Assembly (NCBI GenBank): GCA_949130485.1
Contig: OX422185.1
Coordinates: 18,107,353-18,171,352 of the forward strand
Reading direction: 5' to 3'
Length of the DNA: 64,000 nucleotides
From: Agelas oroides
Lineage: Eukaryota > Porifera > Demospongiae > Agelasida > Agelasidae
Shown here: in pieces, positions 44,295-56,287 of the stretch
Position numbering within the stretch: position 1 is the stretch's first letter
How the letters are laid out: every line of letters begins with the position of its first letter
Notes under the pieces: model-generated
Databases searched by the model: none
The model's input: the letters and a program-made list of their open reading frames with translations, nothing else
Told to the model about the DNA's origin: nothing
Translations under genes and position numbers: made by a program

Positions 44295-44946
44295 TTTCAT
44301 GCATGCATGTTGCTCAGTTCAGCTATGAAATCTGACCAAATAGAGGTAGCTAGGCACCTTAAAGCTGGATTTTTTATAGCTCAGCTCTAGGGATGCGGCT
44401 AATATGCTGGCATAGTTTCCGGAATAATCGGTAGCTCTGCGAAGCGAGCATAATCGGGAATAATCGGGAAGGCAACATTGAGCGCGTAAGGTGCTTCCGC
44501 TGTGCGCTCAAGGGTATGAAACTGTTAGAGGTGTGCCTTTTATTCATAAGGGATGTTTCATGTCTGACTCCTCCTTTGTGGTGAAGCTTGTTTTGACAAA
44601 GATCATGATAAAAGCAGCTAAGTAGCACTACACTCTAAAGGGTGGATCAACAGCGCTAATTTTGTTGGTGTGAGCACCTTGGGGGTGCAGTTTTAACTAA
44701 ATTCTATTAATTGATTAACTTGCTGCATGAGCATAATAGGGACACACCAAGAGCATAATCGGACATAGTTTGAAGCATTCTAGCATAGCATAAAGGGTGA
44801 ATTTTTGAGCATAATAGCCTTATCCCTACTCAGCTCCCAGGCTCTCACGCCCCAGCTATTGCCATATACAAACTCACCCCTTGTTGGGATTCAAATACTG
44901 AAGACATGTCTGATGTTATGAAGTGAAAATAGAGGAAAGCGAAGAA

Positions 44947-44981
44947 CAAATACGGCCCCCCACCCCCCCCCCCCCCCCCCC
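44947..44981 (+). repeat. Poly-C run
   Basis: CCCCCCA is followed by an almost uninterrupted run of about 20 C, a possible i-motif/G-quadruplex site and assembly risk. Confidence 0.85.
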
Positions 44982-44984
44982 AAC

Positions 44985-45205
44985 AATAGGGTTAAGGGAA
45001 AACTATGCTACCGAATTTACTCACTGTTGGGCTCAAATATTGAGCCTTCCAAATTAATATTGCTGAAGCAACCAGATACAGTCGATACCACAATGACCCA
45101 GACCAACTACAAAAAGCCTAATCAATTTATCACAATCACCTGATTCCACTGCTAAAATATAAGGCAACAGTGAAATCTTTTGCCTGTTCGCAATTAGTCT
45201 CGGGA
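44985..45205 (+). pseudogene. Orphan copy of the kinase upstream block
   Basis: It shares with the upstream region of copy A (about 35235-35445, then 35898 on) the GGGTTAAGGGAAAACTATGC start, CAAATATTGAG and a TATAAGGCAACAG-like site, then stops abruptly at an AGTCTCGG junction. No kinase frame follows, so a fifth unit was lost or only its front was copied. Confidence 0.7.
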
Positions 45206-45449
45206 CCAGCCGGAGATAACCTATGTACATCAGTCGTATATATATTTGTACCATGGTGCGTGGGTGGATGAAAGATGCCGCCTAAGTGTACAACTGTCAT
45301 GTACCCTAGGGTACATGGATGTACCCTAGCTTGTGGTTAATTTCACGAATTGATTTTTAAGTGAGTTTACTAGAAAAACAATTTCAGTACAAGAAAGGTT
45401 TCATACCATCAATATACACAATATACATGAGAGGTTTTAACACAAAAGA

Positions 45450-46183
45450 GTCAAAACTTGCTGAAGTCGGCTATATCTGTTTGGGAAAGTCCAAAAGATG
45501 TACTGGAGGTTTTGGTCATTCTCTCTCTGAAATTGCGAAAGCTTGAGTTCCCTATGTTCTTTCCCACCTCGCAGACAAAAATTTTTTCCATTAAGGAAAA
45601 AAAACAGCCCTCACTAGTGCTTTAGGTGAATGGCAACCTAGGATTTGCTGCTCCCAAAGAATGGCCTCTTCTTCTTCTGATATAATTGATGCATGCTTGA
45701 TTTCAACTCCTATTCCCTCTTTGTGCAAATTCTGGTAAGTAGTTTCCATTGTCCCATGAAAACGCCTAAAACGCACGTGCTTTTTGTCGAAAATATCGAA
45801 CGGATGCCTGTTGGTTCGCCGCATAATATACGTTGCAAAGCGCACAAAATGAGATGGATCGTAGCCGGAGGGTACTTACTGCCGTCCTTTTTCCTGAGTT
45901 CGATAGTGAATAAGGATAGCCACTTTGCAAGGCTTTCGGCGTCTTCTGTGTGCAAGATGTCCATAGGACATTTGTCGCTGCAACGTTTGTTGCGTTCAGT
46001 GATCCACTCAGTCAGAGCCCGCAGAGCCCACTGGTCGTTCTTTTGCGTATTCTTAGGAACGACACCCTTCGACGTCTCGAGGCTCCAGGGCTTCAGAAGT
46101 GGTCGGATCAGCAAACCGCTTAGGACTTTCACCGTTGCACTTTCGCTTCGTCCTAGCAAACTCTGCGCTACAACGTCAGCCAT
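45450..46183 (-). pseudogene. Broken tyrosine-recombinase-like (Crypton / DUF3504-type) gene
   Basis: Minus-strand frames encode the N-terminal helical domain seen in Crypton-derived proteins (KCTD1, ZMYM, QRICH1 group). Examples are 'WALRALTEWITERNKRC', 'LTIELRKKDGSKYPP' and, further on, 'RFRRFHGTMETTYQNLHKEG', 'EEEEAILWEQQILGCHSPKA' and 'LNGKNFCLRGGKEHRELK'. The last holds the region of the first catalytic Arg. The domain is spread over three frames (about two breaks), and the C-terminal part with the His-x-x-Arg and Tyr residues is not found. The likely start is the ATG at 46183. It is either a dead Crypton or a dead host relative. Confidence 0.8.
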
Positions 46184-46289
46184 AGCTGCTAACAAAAAAC
46201 TTAACGGCAGTATAGTAAAATGAATAACAAGCTAATTGGTGGGTTTGACGTCATTGTGGTCAATTAGTGTTACCATGGTACAAGTCGGC

Positions 46290-46426
46290 TGTACCATGGG
46301 CTTCTGCGGGTGTATGGGTTGTACCCTTCGTGCAGTTTTATGTATTCCCTCGGGCTTCGCCCTCGGGAATACATAAAACTGCACTCAGGGTACAAATCCC
46401 ATACACCCTAGAAGCCCATGGTACAA
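46290..46426. repeat. Palindrome with CCCTCGGGC-TTC-GCCCTCGGG core
   Basis: Arms of about 65 bp ('gtaccatgggcttct' against 'agaagcccatggtac', 'gtgcagttttatgtattccc' against its inverse) fold on a tight hairpin. It is close upstream of the recombinase-like pseudogene but not shown to belong to it. Confidence 0.85.
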
Positions 46427-46587
46427 CTATTACATGTACAATTCCACAGAAATGTACCAGAAACTACTGTGCATGTGTGAACAGTAGAAACCGGGAGAAG
46501 CTCCAAGACCCGGGAGAAAGAAGAGTAAAGTAACCGGTTCTGTCCATCTGTTTGTTTTACTTGTATGTTATGAAAAAATGTTCAACA

Positions 46588-46805
46588 GGCAATTTAGAAC
46601 TTGTGCACAACAGGCAAAATGTCCACTGCAGTCAGCTAGCACACAGAGCTATATTAGTTCAAACATGGCCAATTTAGAACTCACACAACTGGCACAATGT
46701 TCACTGCAGTCAGCTAGCACACAGAGCTATATTAGTTCAAACATGGCCAATTTAGAACTCACACAACAGGCACAATGTTCACTGCAGTCAGCTAGCACAC
46801 AGAAC
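46588..46805 (+). repeat. 78-bp tandem repeat, nearly 3 copies
   Basis: The unit includes CAATTTAGAACTCACACAAC and CAGTCAGCTAGCACACAGAG. Because 78 is a multiple of three, it leaves a spurious repetitive frame. Confidence 0.85.
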
Positions 46806-47147
46806 TATGTATGTTAGTGATACTAGAAATACACATGCACATCATGCCTTGCACCATTGACTATAAGAATACTTATCAACATAAAAACAACATATGTCAG
46901 TGGTAGTGATATGCGAATGACGTAATCATATGCGCTGCCATAGTGGCCCATAGTAAAATGTGAAATCGATTTAAACAAACAGCCCTTGTTTGTTTGGAGC
47001 GAAACTCGCTGAGCTCTAAATCAACCGCTAATTGCAGTTGGCACCTAATCACACGGTATATCTTCATGCGAAAAAATTTCATACGTTAAATTTTACAAAC
47101 CTTGAAGTCTCATGCAAAATATACAAATTTTGCACTATACAAGTCAC

Positions 47148-47275
47148 TCTCCTGTGGTTCATACACTGCACCTCGATAGATGCAGTAGGAGGAAAGTGAC
47201 ACAGGGGCAAGAGCTTATGAACCTGGAGAAATGACATTGCCATGGCGATATGTCAGTATTACATCACGGTGTTGT
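47148..47275 (-). pseudogene. Partial copy of helicase exon 29073-29251 plus intron
   Basis: Only the first 75 bp of the exon (to 47222), its acceptor and some 50 bp of the upstream intron are kept. It lies about 1.4 kb before kinase copy C. Confidence 0.85.
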
Positions 47276-47957
47276 CACTACACTCAACAATTGATAGTCT
47301 CACTGACACATGCAAGGAGGGTCTGGTGTTCTGAGTGAAATTGCTGTTACACATTATGATCAGAAAGGAAAGGGTTAACAAAATTATCTTATGTCACTAA
47401 GGCCATAGAATTAAAGTTACCAATTTCTCAGACAATTACTCAGACAATTACGAAACTTTCACTCATGTAACTAGGCATTTAGTACCTGCAGTAAAATATT
47501 ATAAATTTATCACTCCTCATACATTTGACTGTTCTTCAATAAATGGTGCGAGTTATCTTTTGATTCACCTCTTAAATTTTTGAAACTGATACCAATACCA
47601 CAGTATCGATACTTGGTTCCTCCTGATTTCAATACAAGTGCAAATGTACAACACTGTAGGGCGAGCCTGAGCGAGCAATAAAGGGCAGCATCATTTGGCT
47701 AGCAAGGCTTCACCAGTGCATTACCAGATCACAGTATACAGACAATGCATGTCAGTAGCTACCAGGCATTACTAGTCTGTAAGCAACTCATGCACAAGTT
47801 CTTGATAAAACAATACTACATGATGGAGCATTAGGCAGCTACACACAGTAAAGTCCGGTGTGTAAACAATATTGAAGCAACTGTAAACACTTACACATGT
47901 ACAGATGTGCTTACAACAATAACAAATCAGGTGAGATACACAATAGCTACAGCACAG

Positions 47958-48049
47958 GTGGCCAGGGATTTATGGCAGTCAGTAAACAAGCCTAGTCCTC
48001 GGCCTATGCCCTTGTACTCGGTCTGTTTACTGCCATAAATCTCTGGCAC
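47958..48049. repeat. Hairpin with about 27-bp arms
   Basis: GTGGCCAGGGATTTATGGCA pairs with TGCCATAAATCTCTGGCAC across a 40-bp loop. It is 110 bp upstream of the copy C TATA-like element. Confidence 0.75.
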
Positions 48050-48160
48050 TGTACTATAACTATCACGCTCGCCCGTAATATCCACACCCTTTTCTTACGA
48101 ATTACTATAGTAACAAAGCTGAAATACATGCTGGTTATCACAATCACCTAATTCCACTAC

Positions 48161-48341
48161 TACCATATAAGGCAACTGTGGAATCTGCTGCCTGGTTGTG
48201 GGGCGTATTAGTATTGGTAGTTTGAACTAGCACAAAGTCAGGACTGCAGGAGAAACCTGTGTCAAAGAACTCATGTGAAGTAAGTTCCTGAGAAGTGAAT
48301 CAATTAAGTCTGGGATATTCAGTCTATCATACACAAAGAAG
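48161..48341 (+). promoter_or_regulatory. Kinase copy C: TATA-like element and 5' UTR exon
   Basis: TACCATATAAGG is followed by the conserved block ending AAAGAAG|GTAGG (donor 48342). The acceptor CACTTTCAG ends at 48666, making the intron 325 nt. Confidence 0.55.
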
Positions 48342-48679
48342 GTAGGAAATTCAATACATTTATGCCAATAAAATTAATTGTTAGTCTCTCATCCCAGTCC
48401 ATGCCCATTTTAACTGTCTGTGCGGGCTTAAACGTTTGTGGGCAGGGTTTTGGCAATGATTGATTGGCATAAATACAACTATACTACCAGGTTTGGCTAA
48501 AGCTTTTTTTCTGAAAATTACTACTAATTTAAATTAAAATCCCAACTGCTATCCCTAGTCTGAGTGTGGATATTTAATAGGATGAGAAACTAATAATTAA
48601 TTTTACCTGGTTTTATGCATAGCCATAGCATGTATAAATTACTGCAGTTGTAACTTTCACTTTCAGGTCTTGAAGAACA

Positions 48680-50999
48680 ATGGCTCGGCGGTCCCAGCAA
48701 CAGTATGAGTTTCACTATCAAAGAGTTGAACTCCTCAAAACTGAAGAGCTCGGTGTTGGATCATATGGTGCCGTCTGCAAGGCCATGTGTGACGACTTGC
48801 CCTGTGCCGCTAAAATTCTCCACCGCACCCTGTTTCAGTTCACTGCCCCGGGAAATACAAGTGTTATGCGAAAGTTTGAGCAAGAGTGTCGTCTTTTGAG
48901 TGCCATAAAGCACCCACTCATTGTCCAGTACTTGGGCACATACCTTCATCCTGAGTCGAGGCTGCCGGTGCTTCTAATTGAGTTAATGGATGATCTCGAG
49001 AGTTTGACCCGATTCCTGGAGCGATCTTGTGAACCAATCCCCTATCACACTGAGGTGAATCTCTGCCATGACATAGCCCTGGCCCTCTCCTACCTCCACT
49101 CTAATGGTATCGTCCATCATGATCTATCAAGCAACAATGTGTTACTGAACGCAGGCAGCAGGGCCAAAGTGACAGACTTTGGAATGGTGAAGCTTTATGA
49201 TGTAAACCGCAGCAACGCCCACCTCACCCCTCTCACGCTGTGCCCAGGTACAATAGTGTACATGTCCCCAGAAGCACTAGGGGAGCCTCCCATGTACAAT
49301 TGACAAGCTGGACAGCTTCTCTCTCGGAGTTCTGTGTGTTCAGATCATGACCCGACAGTTTCCTGACCCTGGCAAACGCTTCCAGATCATAGAAATCAAT
49401 GATCCAAGGATACCCTCTGGTAGAGTTCAGGTCAGTGTTCCTGAAATTGAACGTCGACGATATCACATTGACCTGATCGACCAAGCCCACCCCCTGCTAC
49501 CGGTTGCTCTTGACTGCCTAAAGGACAGAGACAGAGAAAGGCCATCTTGTCATGAGCTTTGTGGTCACATGTCCACACTGAAAGCATCCCCCAAGTACAC
49601 TGAGAGTGTGCAGCAGTCTCAAGTGAATACCAAACAAACACAAAGTGCCAACAGAGAAAGTAGAGAGAGAGAAATACAACAATCACAGCAGGTCTGAGAC
49701 CTTCAACAACAACTGCATGCACTATGTGACCAGCTGCACACACATCGTGACCAGCTGCAAGGGATGGAGCAAGAAAATCATCAACAACGGCAGCAGATTC
49801 TGGCACTACAGACTCTTCTTACCGCCAAAGGTGAGCAACTAGCTGGTAAAGAACACCAGCTACAACAGAAAGAAGCAGCCATTGCTGCACATCAGCAAGA
49901 GATTCAGCAGTTCAGGCAACAGCTGCAATCCAGTGAGCAAGAGGCTGCAGAGTTCCAGCGAAACCTGGAGAGAGAGAAGATGATTCAAGATTTGCAGAGA
50001 CAAGTCCTAGAACTGCAACAGCAGTTGAGGCAGAGAGGAGGTCAGAGACAAGAGGATGGGGAGGCGAGTACTGCAGCAGCAAGTGGGGGTAGCATCAAGC
50101 TGAGGTGGAGAGATGGTGGGAGGGCACCAAGAAAGATGTGGGGAGAAGTGTCTGCTGTGGATGGGAGTGTGGCGTATTTTCAAACAGCGGAGTACAAGAG
50201 TGTATTTGCCTACAATTCCACTAATAAAAAATGGTCCGAACTTCCTGAGTTTCCTAACTACGGTTTCAGTCTAGCAGTTGTCAACAGTCTCCTCACTGCC
50301 ATTGGTGGGAAGACACCAAACCGTGAATTTACCAACTCACTCCTCAGCTTTGCTGATAATAAGTGGACAAAACGGTTTCCTCCCATGCCAACCAAGCGCT
50401 GGTTGACTGCTACAGTGTGCAGTGCCAAGTCTCTGGTTGTGGCAGGAGGAACTGGAGAAAGAGACAAGGACCTTAGTACTGTTGAAGTGATGAACACAGA
50501 GACCCTACAGTGGTCCACAGCCAGCAGTCTCCCACACACACTCTCTGAAGCATCAGCAACAATCAGTGGAGACCAGGTTTACATGATGGGAGGTTTTTAT
50601 CAGAGGGGCAAAAAATCAAAGTCGATACTCACCTGCTCACTGGCTGCCCTCCTCCAGTCTTACCAGCCACAGTCCCTGGGAGCACAACTGAAGACTTTGT
50701 CATTAGCTAGCAGACCTGAAGTGTGGCACCAGCTAGCTGATACCCCAGTTACCTTATCCACATGTGCCTCACTGCAGGGACGACTGCTGGCAGTGGGTGG
50801 GTGTGATTCAGATCATAAAGTAACAACTGCCATTCACATGTACAACACAACAACCAACTCCTGGGAGGTGATCAGCCACATGACAACTCCTCGATGTCAA
50901 TGTCTACTGGCAGTACTCCCTCACAATGAAGTCATGGTAGTGGGTGGGCTTACAGCTGCTGGCGTGACCGACACTGTAGAAATTGCTAGCATAGTTTGA
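48680..50999 (+). pseudogene. Kinase/coiled-coil/Kelch copy C, young pseudogene
   Basis: It aligns end to end with copy D and shares its HRTLFQFTAPGNTSVMRKF signature. There are two lesions: one extra base near 49299 (after GEPPMY) and a TGA at 49695-49697 at the start of the coiled coil. The catalytic loop reads HHD, and two residues are inserted before ESLTRF. The remaining 411-codon frame (49764-50999) still holds coil and Kelch. If transcribed, it could yield a kinase-less Kelch protein, but this is conjecture. Confidence 0.88.
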
Positions 51000-52680
51000 C
51001 AAGGTGGCTTTACATCTGAGACTAACACTGTACCAATTGTTTCATATAGTACACGCAGTACAGGGTCATAGGAAGCGGGGCATTTGGGGCGGCCTTGGCC
51101 GCCCCACTTTTTCTTAAGCTTTTGAAATTTGAACTTTGAACCTTGAGTAATTTCGACTGCTGTTTCTTTTATTTCTCTCTGAACATCGTTATCGTGAGCG
51201 TGCTTGACCGACTCCACTATGCTTTCCATGTACATGGATGCACAATCATGTTTTCAGGGGGTATCCGCACAAAGCGTGGATAAATTTTTCAACTGCTTCG
51301 CGGCCAAAAGTATGCTCTTTTACTCTTAGCCGCCCCACCTCTAAAAAGTCTTCCAACGGCCCTGCAGTATGCACATTGAATGTGAGATCACAGTTGTGTT
51401 ATATTGTCGTATTGATGCCACCTTCTGTTACATTTAGTTGATAATATTTTATTGGGGCAAGCCTGAGCGAGCCCTACACTAGCATTGTATTTCTCTCTCT
51501 CTCTCTGTATGTATGTTATATATGAACCATGGTAAGGAAGTACCTGCGGTGAGGGGTATATCTAACTGCAAACTTCCTCTGACCTCAGTTGAGGGTAGTA
51601 TATTCGCAATATACACCACCTTACCATGGTTCATATAATATATACTATACTGTGCGGGCGGATTACGTAAGCAGTTCCGTTTCCGGTTTTGCATTTTTGA
51701 ATTTTGAATCGACGAGGCTAGTGCCGTTGTGTGTTGCTGCTGCTTTTTGACTGGAAAATGATGAGTTTAAGTACGCTTAGGCCACCAAAGGACCCCCGAA
51801 ACATCTCTGCAGTCAAGGCAGAGTCTGAGTCATGACAAAGGGGCTTTCGCTCATGTCGACTTGAAACCAAGATGCTGCTGGCGCTCGGCCATGATGCTGA
51901 TGGGCAGCTAGCTTGCTACCTAGCCGCTCTCAGAAGCTGGTGATCATGAAACAATGATTCGAGCTGATACTGGCAGTAGAACACCCAACCTCACAGTTCA
52001 GCTGGCAGTGGTGGCAACGACTCGTCGAATACAAACTGGTCCTAGCGCTATCCCTGGATCAACTGCCTGGCGAGTAAAATAATCGTCGGCAACCGTCAGG
52101 GTAGTGGCTAGCTGCCAGGAAGCAGTAGCGTCTGTCCAGCCGTGCGTGGTTCAACACACCAAGTAAGTGCTGTGTCGCTGCATGAAAACCGCTTTTGGCT
52201 TTCACTGTGCTAGTACTTACTGAGTACAGTGCAAGGGCTCTATAGTGCTGGCAGTGACTCTCCTATAGTGAGGTCTGGGGAGAATTGCCCCTTCCATTGC
52301 AAAAAAACCCAAAAATTTTCCATTTCTCTGTGCTCAACTGCTTATTGCCAAATATACACCCCTGACTCAACAATATACTACCCCTGACTCAGCAATATAC
52401 GTTGAAATATACACCCCTGACTCAGCAATATACTCCCTGCGGTCGCTGCTGCACGGTGTATATGCCATATATGACCGCATGCGGCACCTTTGATCTGCCC
52501 ACGCACTATAGTATATGTAATATGTAGCATATATATTCTGTACGTTTTTTAAACTACAAGCACACACCACGCACAAACAATAACACACATGACCTAACAA
52601 CACTTGTCAAATTCTTACAAATTCTTGAGACAGTTTAGCTGCAAGCATTCAGTTCAGGATTGTTTTGTCAGTCAGTGTAT
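51000..52680. other. 3' flank of copy C; no gene recognised
   Basis: Paralogous 3' flank resumes at about 51365-51510 after an inserted stretch (51060-51365) with 'ggccttggccgccccac' and a later 'gccgccccac' that look like a small inserted repeat. Tandem 'atatacacccctgactcagcaa' lies at 52350-52430. An inverted pair TATGAACCATGGTAAGG / CCTTACCATGGTTCATAT lies at 51520-51640. Confidence 0.5.
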
Positions 52681-52705
52681 AGTTGTTTTGCTACTCATTG
52701 TGAAC

Positions 52706-52855
52706 ATGGATAGTCTGAATACTTCCAGAAGAGCTCCGAAACCATCACAAAATAAGGAAGACAGGCTACAGTGCAGGAAAGAATGGAGAGAGCTCAACGT
52801 GCAGCAGAGACAGCCAAGCAAAGGCAGGAAAGATTAAAAGAAGCGAAAGGGAGAG
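52706..52855 (+). pseudogene. Fragment resembling charged N-terminal repeats of helicase-transposon proteins
   Basis: The frame ends 'RAQRAAETAKQRQERLKEAK', a motif seen in Helitron or PIF1-like proteins of invertebrates. The ATG at 52706 (MDSLNTSRRAPKPSQNKEDR) reads toward it, but the two parts are not in one frame. It may equally be chance charged sequence. Confidence 0.3.
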
Positions 52856-54381
52856 AGATAGGGCTAGGCACTCTACCCATATATACTTGTGTACACATAC
52901 AAAATGTACATCCATGTAGCAATGAGTTGAAATGTGAACATGTATCTGTGTGGACTCTCCCTTGCACACCACAATTATTGACACAGATATCAATACTTTC
53001 AGTATCAATAGCTTCCTCACGATTTGGATATGACACTTTGATCATGCTGGTGACATGGTGCACTTGGCAGCCGTGGGCATGAAATAGCGATGCAGGCGAG
53101 GACGAAAAGTCTCATTATTTTGTTGGCTCTGTAACTTAGATTTGGGGGAGGGGCCAGTATAGTTTGTCATTGTACCAACATGCCAGGCAACCACCGGCCC
53201 ACTATTAATCAAATTCTCTGTAGCTGATATCACCAACTTTTAAAAAGCATCATCTCTACTGGCTGTTGTCTTCTAGCCCCCTAACACTCAGCCACTCAAT
53301 TTTGCTTGCAAATTGTTGAGCCTTCCAAAAATTCTCCTCATGGGAAGAATATACCACAATACAAACAATGACAAGTCTAACAGCTTTGCTTATGAGCAGT
53401 CCAGCAAACCTAACTAGTACGGGTTTCACCTATGACTGTACAAAATTTGGGCCATGAAGTCTCTTAAGAGGTCGTGAATATGTTATGAGAGAGTATGAAT
53501 ACCATTATGAAATATTGAAGTGCAGGAAGCTACAGACACCTTGTGCCATACATACAAAGGATTTTTTGTTCTGAGTGACATTTGATGTTAACAAAAAACA
53601 TTCTTGTTATGTGCTATCATCAGCAGAGAGTTGAGCAGGGTAACTATGTTACTATTGATTTTGCTGATTATAGTACATCCAAATATACAGGAGCCTTGCA
53701 GCAGTTGCAGTTTACAAAAAGTCGTATTTCCTACTACAAGTCGCACAAGGATCAGTATCATGGCGTACGGTAGTACGCCATATGTAGGGATGACCCCGAA
53801 AAAAAATGGCGGCCACATTCAAAGTGCACAAATGACACGCTCAAAATGTCCGCGTTAGATAAGTCAACGGCCTCCATGAGCCATATCAGACATTATCGAG
53901 TGCTTCCATGGGCAACAGGATCGTTAAATTTGCTGGAAAGCATCGCTAAGTACCTGACAGTCAAGTCGCTAAAAAAGGCAAATCGTCTATCTTCTGACTT
54001 CTTCTTCTTCTTTTGCTCACCACGATAGCACGACAACGGCTGAAGCTATTACAACGATTCAAACGCGAAAGATCAGCATAAATTACTGGGTATTGTACCC
54101 ACCACTCATCGTTCTCAAAGAAAGAAGTCGAATTAATCGGCGATTCTCAGGTAACCCCACGCTTATGCTTGCTGCTATACGCCATTTTGTTAGAATAGAA
54201 TATTCATAGCGATTACGTCAACAGAAGTTCAACAGCTACAGCACGTGAAGTTGGCATGCAGCTGCGGTTATTCTACTTCCGTAGAGAACTTGACGATCGA
54301 TTGATTCCCAAACGATTGCATATGTTGCTACTTTCATACAGCAGTTGACGTACTTGTGCTGGATTTGACAAGGAACGCAGT

Positions 54382-54543
54382 ATGCGTAACGTCCACAAGA
54401 AACGGGCGCGGGATAAGCAGAACTATCTGCGAAACAAAGAAAGCAAAAGGCAAGCGTCCCGTAACAAGTACTGGAAGAACCCGGAAAAACACTCTTACTC
54501 TCCAAGGGTTCCTTTACCACAGTTATGCCTTACCTCTTTATGA
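54382..54543 (+). CDS. Short basic frame, possibly an exon fragment
   Basis: The frame encodes MRNVHKKRARDKQNYLRNKE and NKYWKNPEKH. It is like the lysine-rich 'YWKNPEK' repeats found in uncharacterised sponge proteins. It has a single repeat, no confirmed splice sites and no recognised function. Confidence 0.25.
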   Translation: MRNVHKKRARDKQNYLRNKESKRQASRNKYWKNPEKHSYSPRVPLPQLCLTSL

Positions 54544-54893
54544 CCTATGTACCTGCCACCCACCATACACAACCTACACACACCTGCCCACAATGTATAA
54601 CCAGCTATAGAAACTGTTCCTTGGACAACACACAACATACAGTGTTACAACCCTGTCATACAACAGAACAGGTAGACAGTCATGTATATACCACAGTGCC
54701 TTAGAACAACCACTCACACACACATGCACATACCCAATTAGACAACAGTTACACCCATGATTCCATTGTCAAGTGGATAAGTGCAAACAGCTAACATCCT
54801 CCAGAAATCCATCAACATCAACAATAAACTACATAACAAGTCATTTCACTTGGGGTGTGGTTACACAACAACAAAAAAAAAAAAAACAGAAAC

Positions 54894-55571
54894 AAGTCAC
54901 AAAAAAGTTTGCCAAACGCAAACAAGCACATGTAGGGATGAAATCCTCAAAAACCAACCAAACAAGACGGGAACGACACCACAATACTTTTACACCATCC
55001 CTACATCTTGTGCCATTTTGCCACCTGTACACAACACAAAACCCTCTACATTTGTACTTATTAGCCCACACCAACCACAAACAAACATAGTACTTCACTC
55101 CATTCAACTATCTCACAAAATAACCCATCCTTCACAAAGCATTACAAAATTACCACTACTCACTTCACAGCCACCTGTATACAAGACAACCCATATCTAT
55201 CATGCTAAACAGGCATAAAACTTAACAACATAATGCACATTCCAACATAACACACACACTCACCACTCCTCACTCACTCCACACCTTCTACACACAACTT
55301 GGACCATACCTGCTACACTCAGTAGCAACCACCAACAACACAACATACTCACTATGCACAACACACCCACGCCACACCCTTCCATCTACAAGACAACCCT
55401 CTTCTACACACAACTAAAAAACAAATACAAACACACAGTTTTGGCAAAATGGCACAAGATGTAGGGATGGTGTAAAAGTATTGTGGTGTCGTTCCCGTCT
55501 TGTTTGGTTGGTTTTTGAGGATTTCATCCCTACATGTGCTTGTTTGCGTTTGGCAAACTTTTTTGTGACTT
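54894..55571. repeat. Inverted repeat with 130-bp identical arms
   Basis: The arms 54894-55023 and 55442-55571 are exact reverse complements by eye. The 418-bp middle, and the flank from about 54560, is very poor in G on the plus strand. Either this is a young foldback element or an inverted duplication kept identical by conversion. Confidence 0.88.
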
Positions 55572-56116
55572 TCATTACTACAAGTCATGTGAAAACCCAT
55601 ACAAGTCACATAAGAATCACATGCACACACATTTTAGTATAGCTTTGTACTATGGTGATATTTATTTTTAGGCTCAAGTAATTGAGCCTTCCAAAACGTC
55701 TCTGAATCACTCCCTTCATGCAGTGCAGTCCTTCTCACAAGTATATATTGCTAACAGCTCTGCTTGAGTCATGATACCATACAAGTTCAAAGTGTCAATT
55801 CTTGCAACAACTGGCATTGTGTGATGCCACAGGTCAATCTAGTGCCAAGGACACATCAAGCTGCCGAACGTGGTGAGTGGGCATGCAACTTCCCATAATC
55901 TATGTAGTGCTGAGTGTTACTAAAAATAGCATTTCTGGTTAAGCACGTGAAAAATCGTGTACGTTAAAGATTACTGACGTTCAATGGAAAACTTTCCTAC
56001 ACACCAAGTTAAATTTTCACATGAAAAACTTTAAAATTTTACAGCTTGAAGTTTCATGCAAAGTATGTGAAATTTTGTACCAAAATTTCCTGCTACACAG
56101 TATATGCGTCACTGAC

Positions 56117-56287
56117 CTTAGTTCTGATAGGTAAAGACTGCCTCGGGTCACATGATCGGCCTGGAGTACCCACCAGAATGTTGATACCCGATTGCAAGGC
56201 ATTTTCCTGTGGTACATACACTGCACCTCTGTAGATACAGTAGGAGGAAAGTGACACAGGGGCAAGAACTTTGAACTCTTTATGAAC
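56117..56287 (-). pseudogene. Copy of helicase exon 29073-29251
   Basis: Nearly the full exon with both splice-site regions is present, but eight bases are missing before the TPGR-following segment, which shifts the frame. Shared intron sequence continues on both sides. It lies upstream of kinase copy D, as its shorter sister lies upstream of copy C. Confidence 0.9.

Noticed and set aside
46578-46817. Plus-strand frame with 26-residue repeats
   Set aside because: It follows from a 78-bp tandem repeat; too short and with no domain.
53846-54028. 60-codon frame starting MSALDKSTASM
   Set aside because: It ends in a Phe run from a CTT repeat and has no recognisable homology or splice support.
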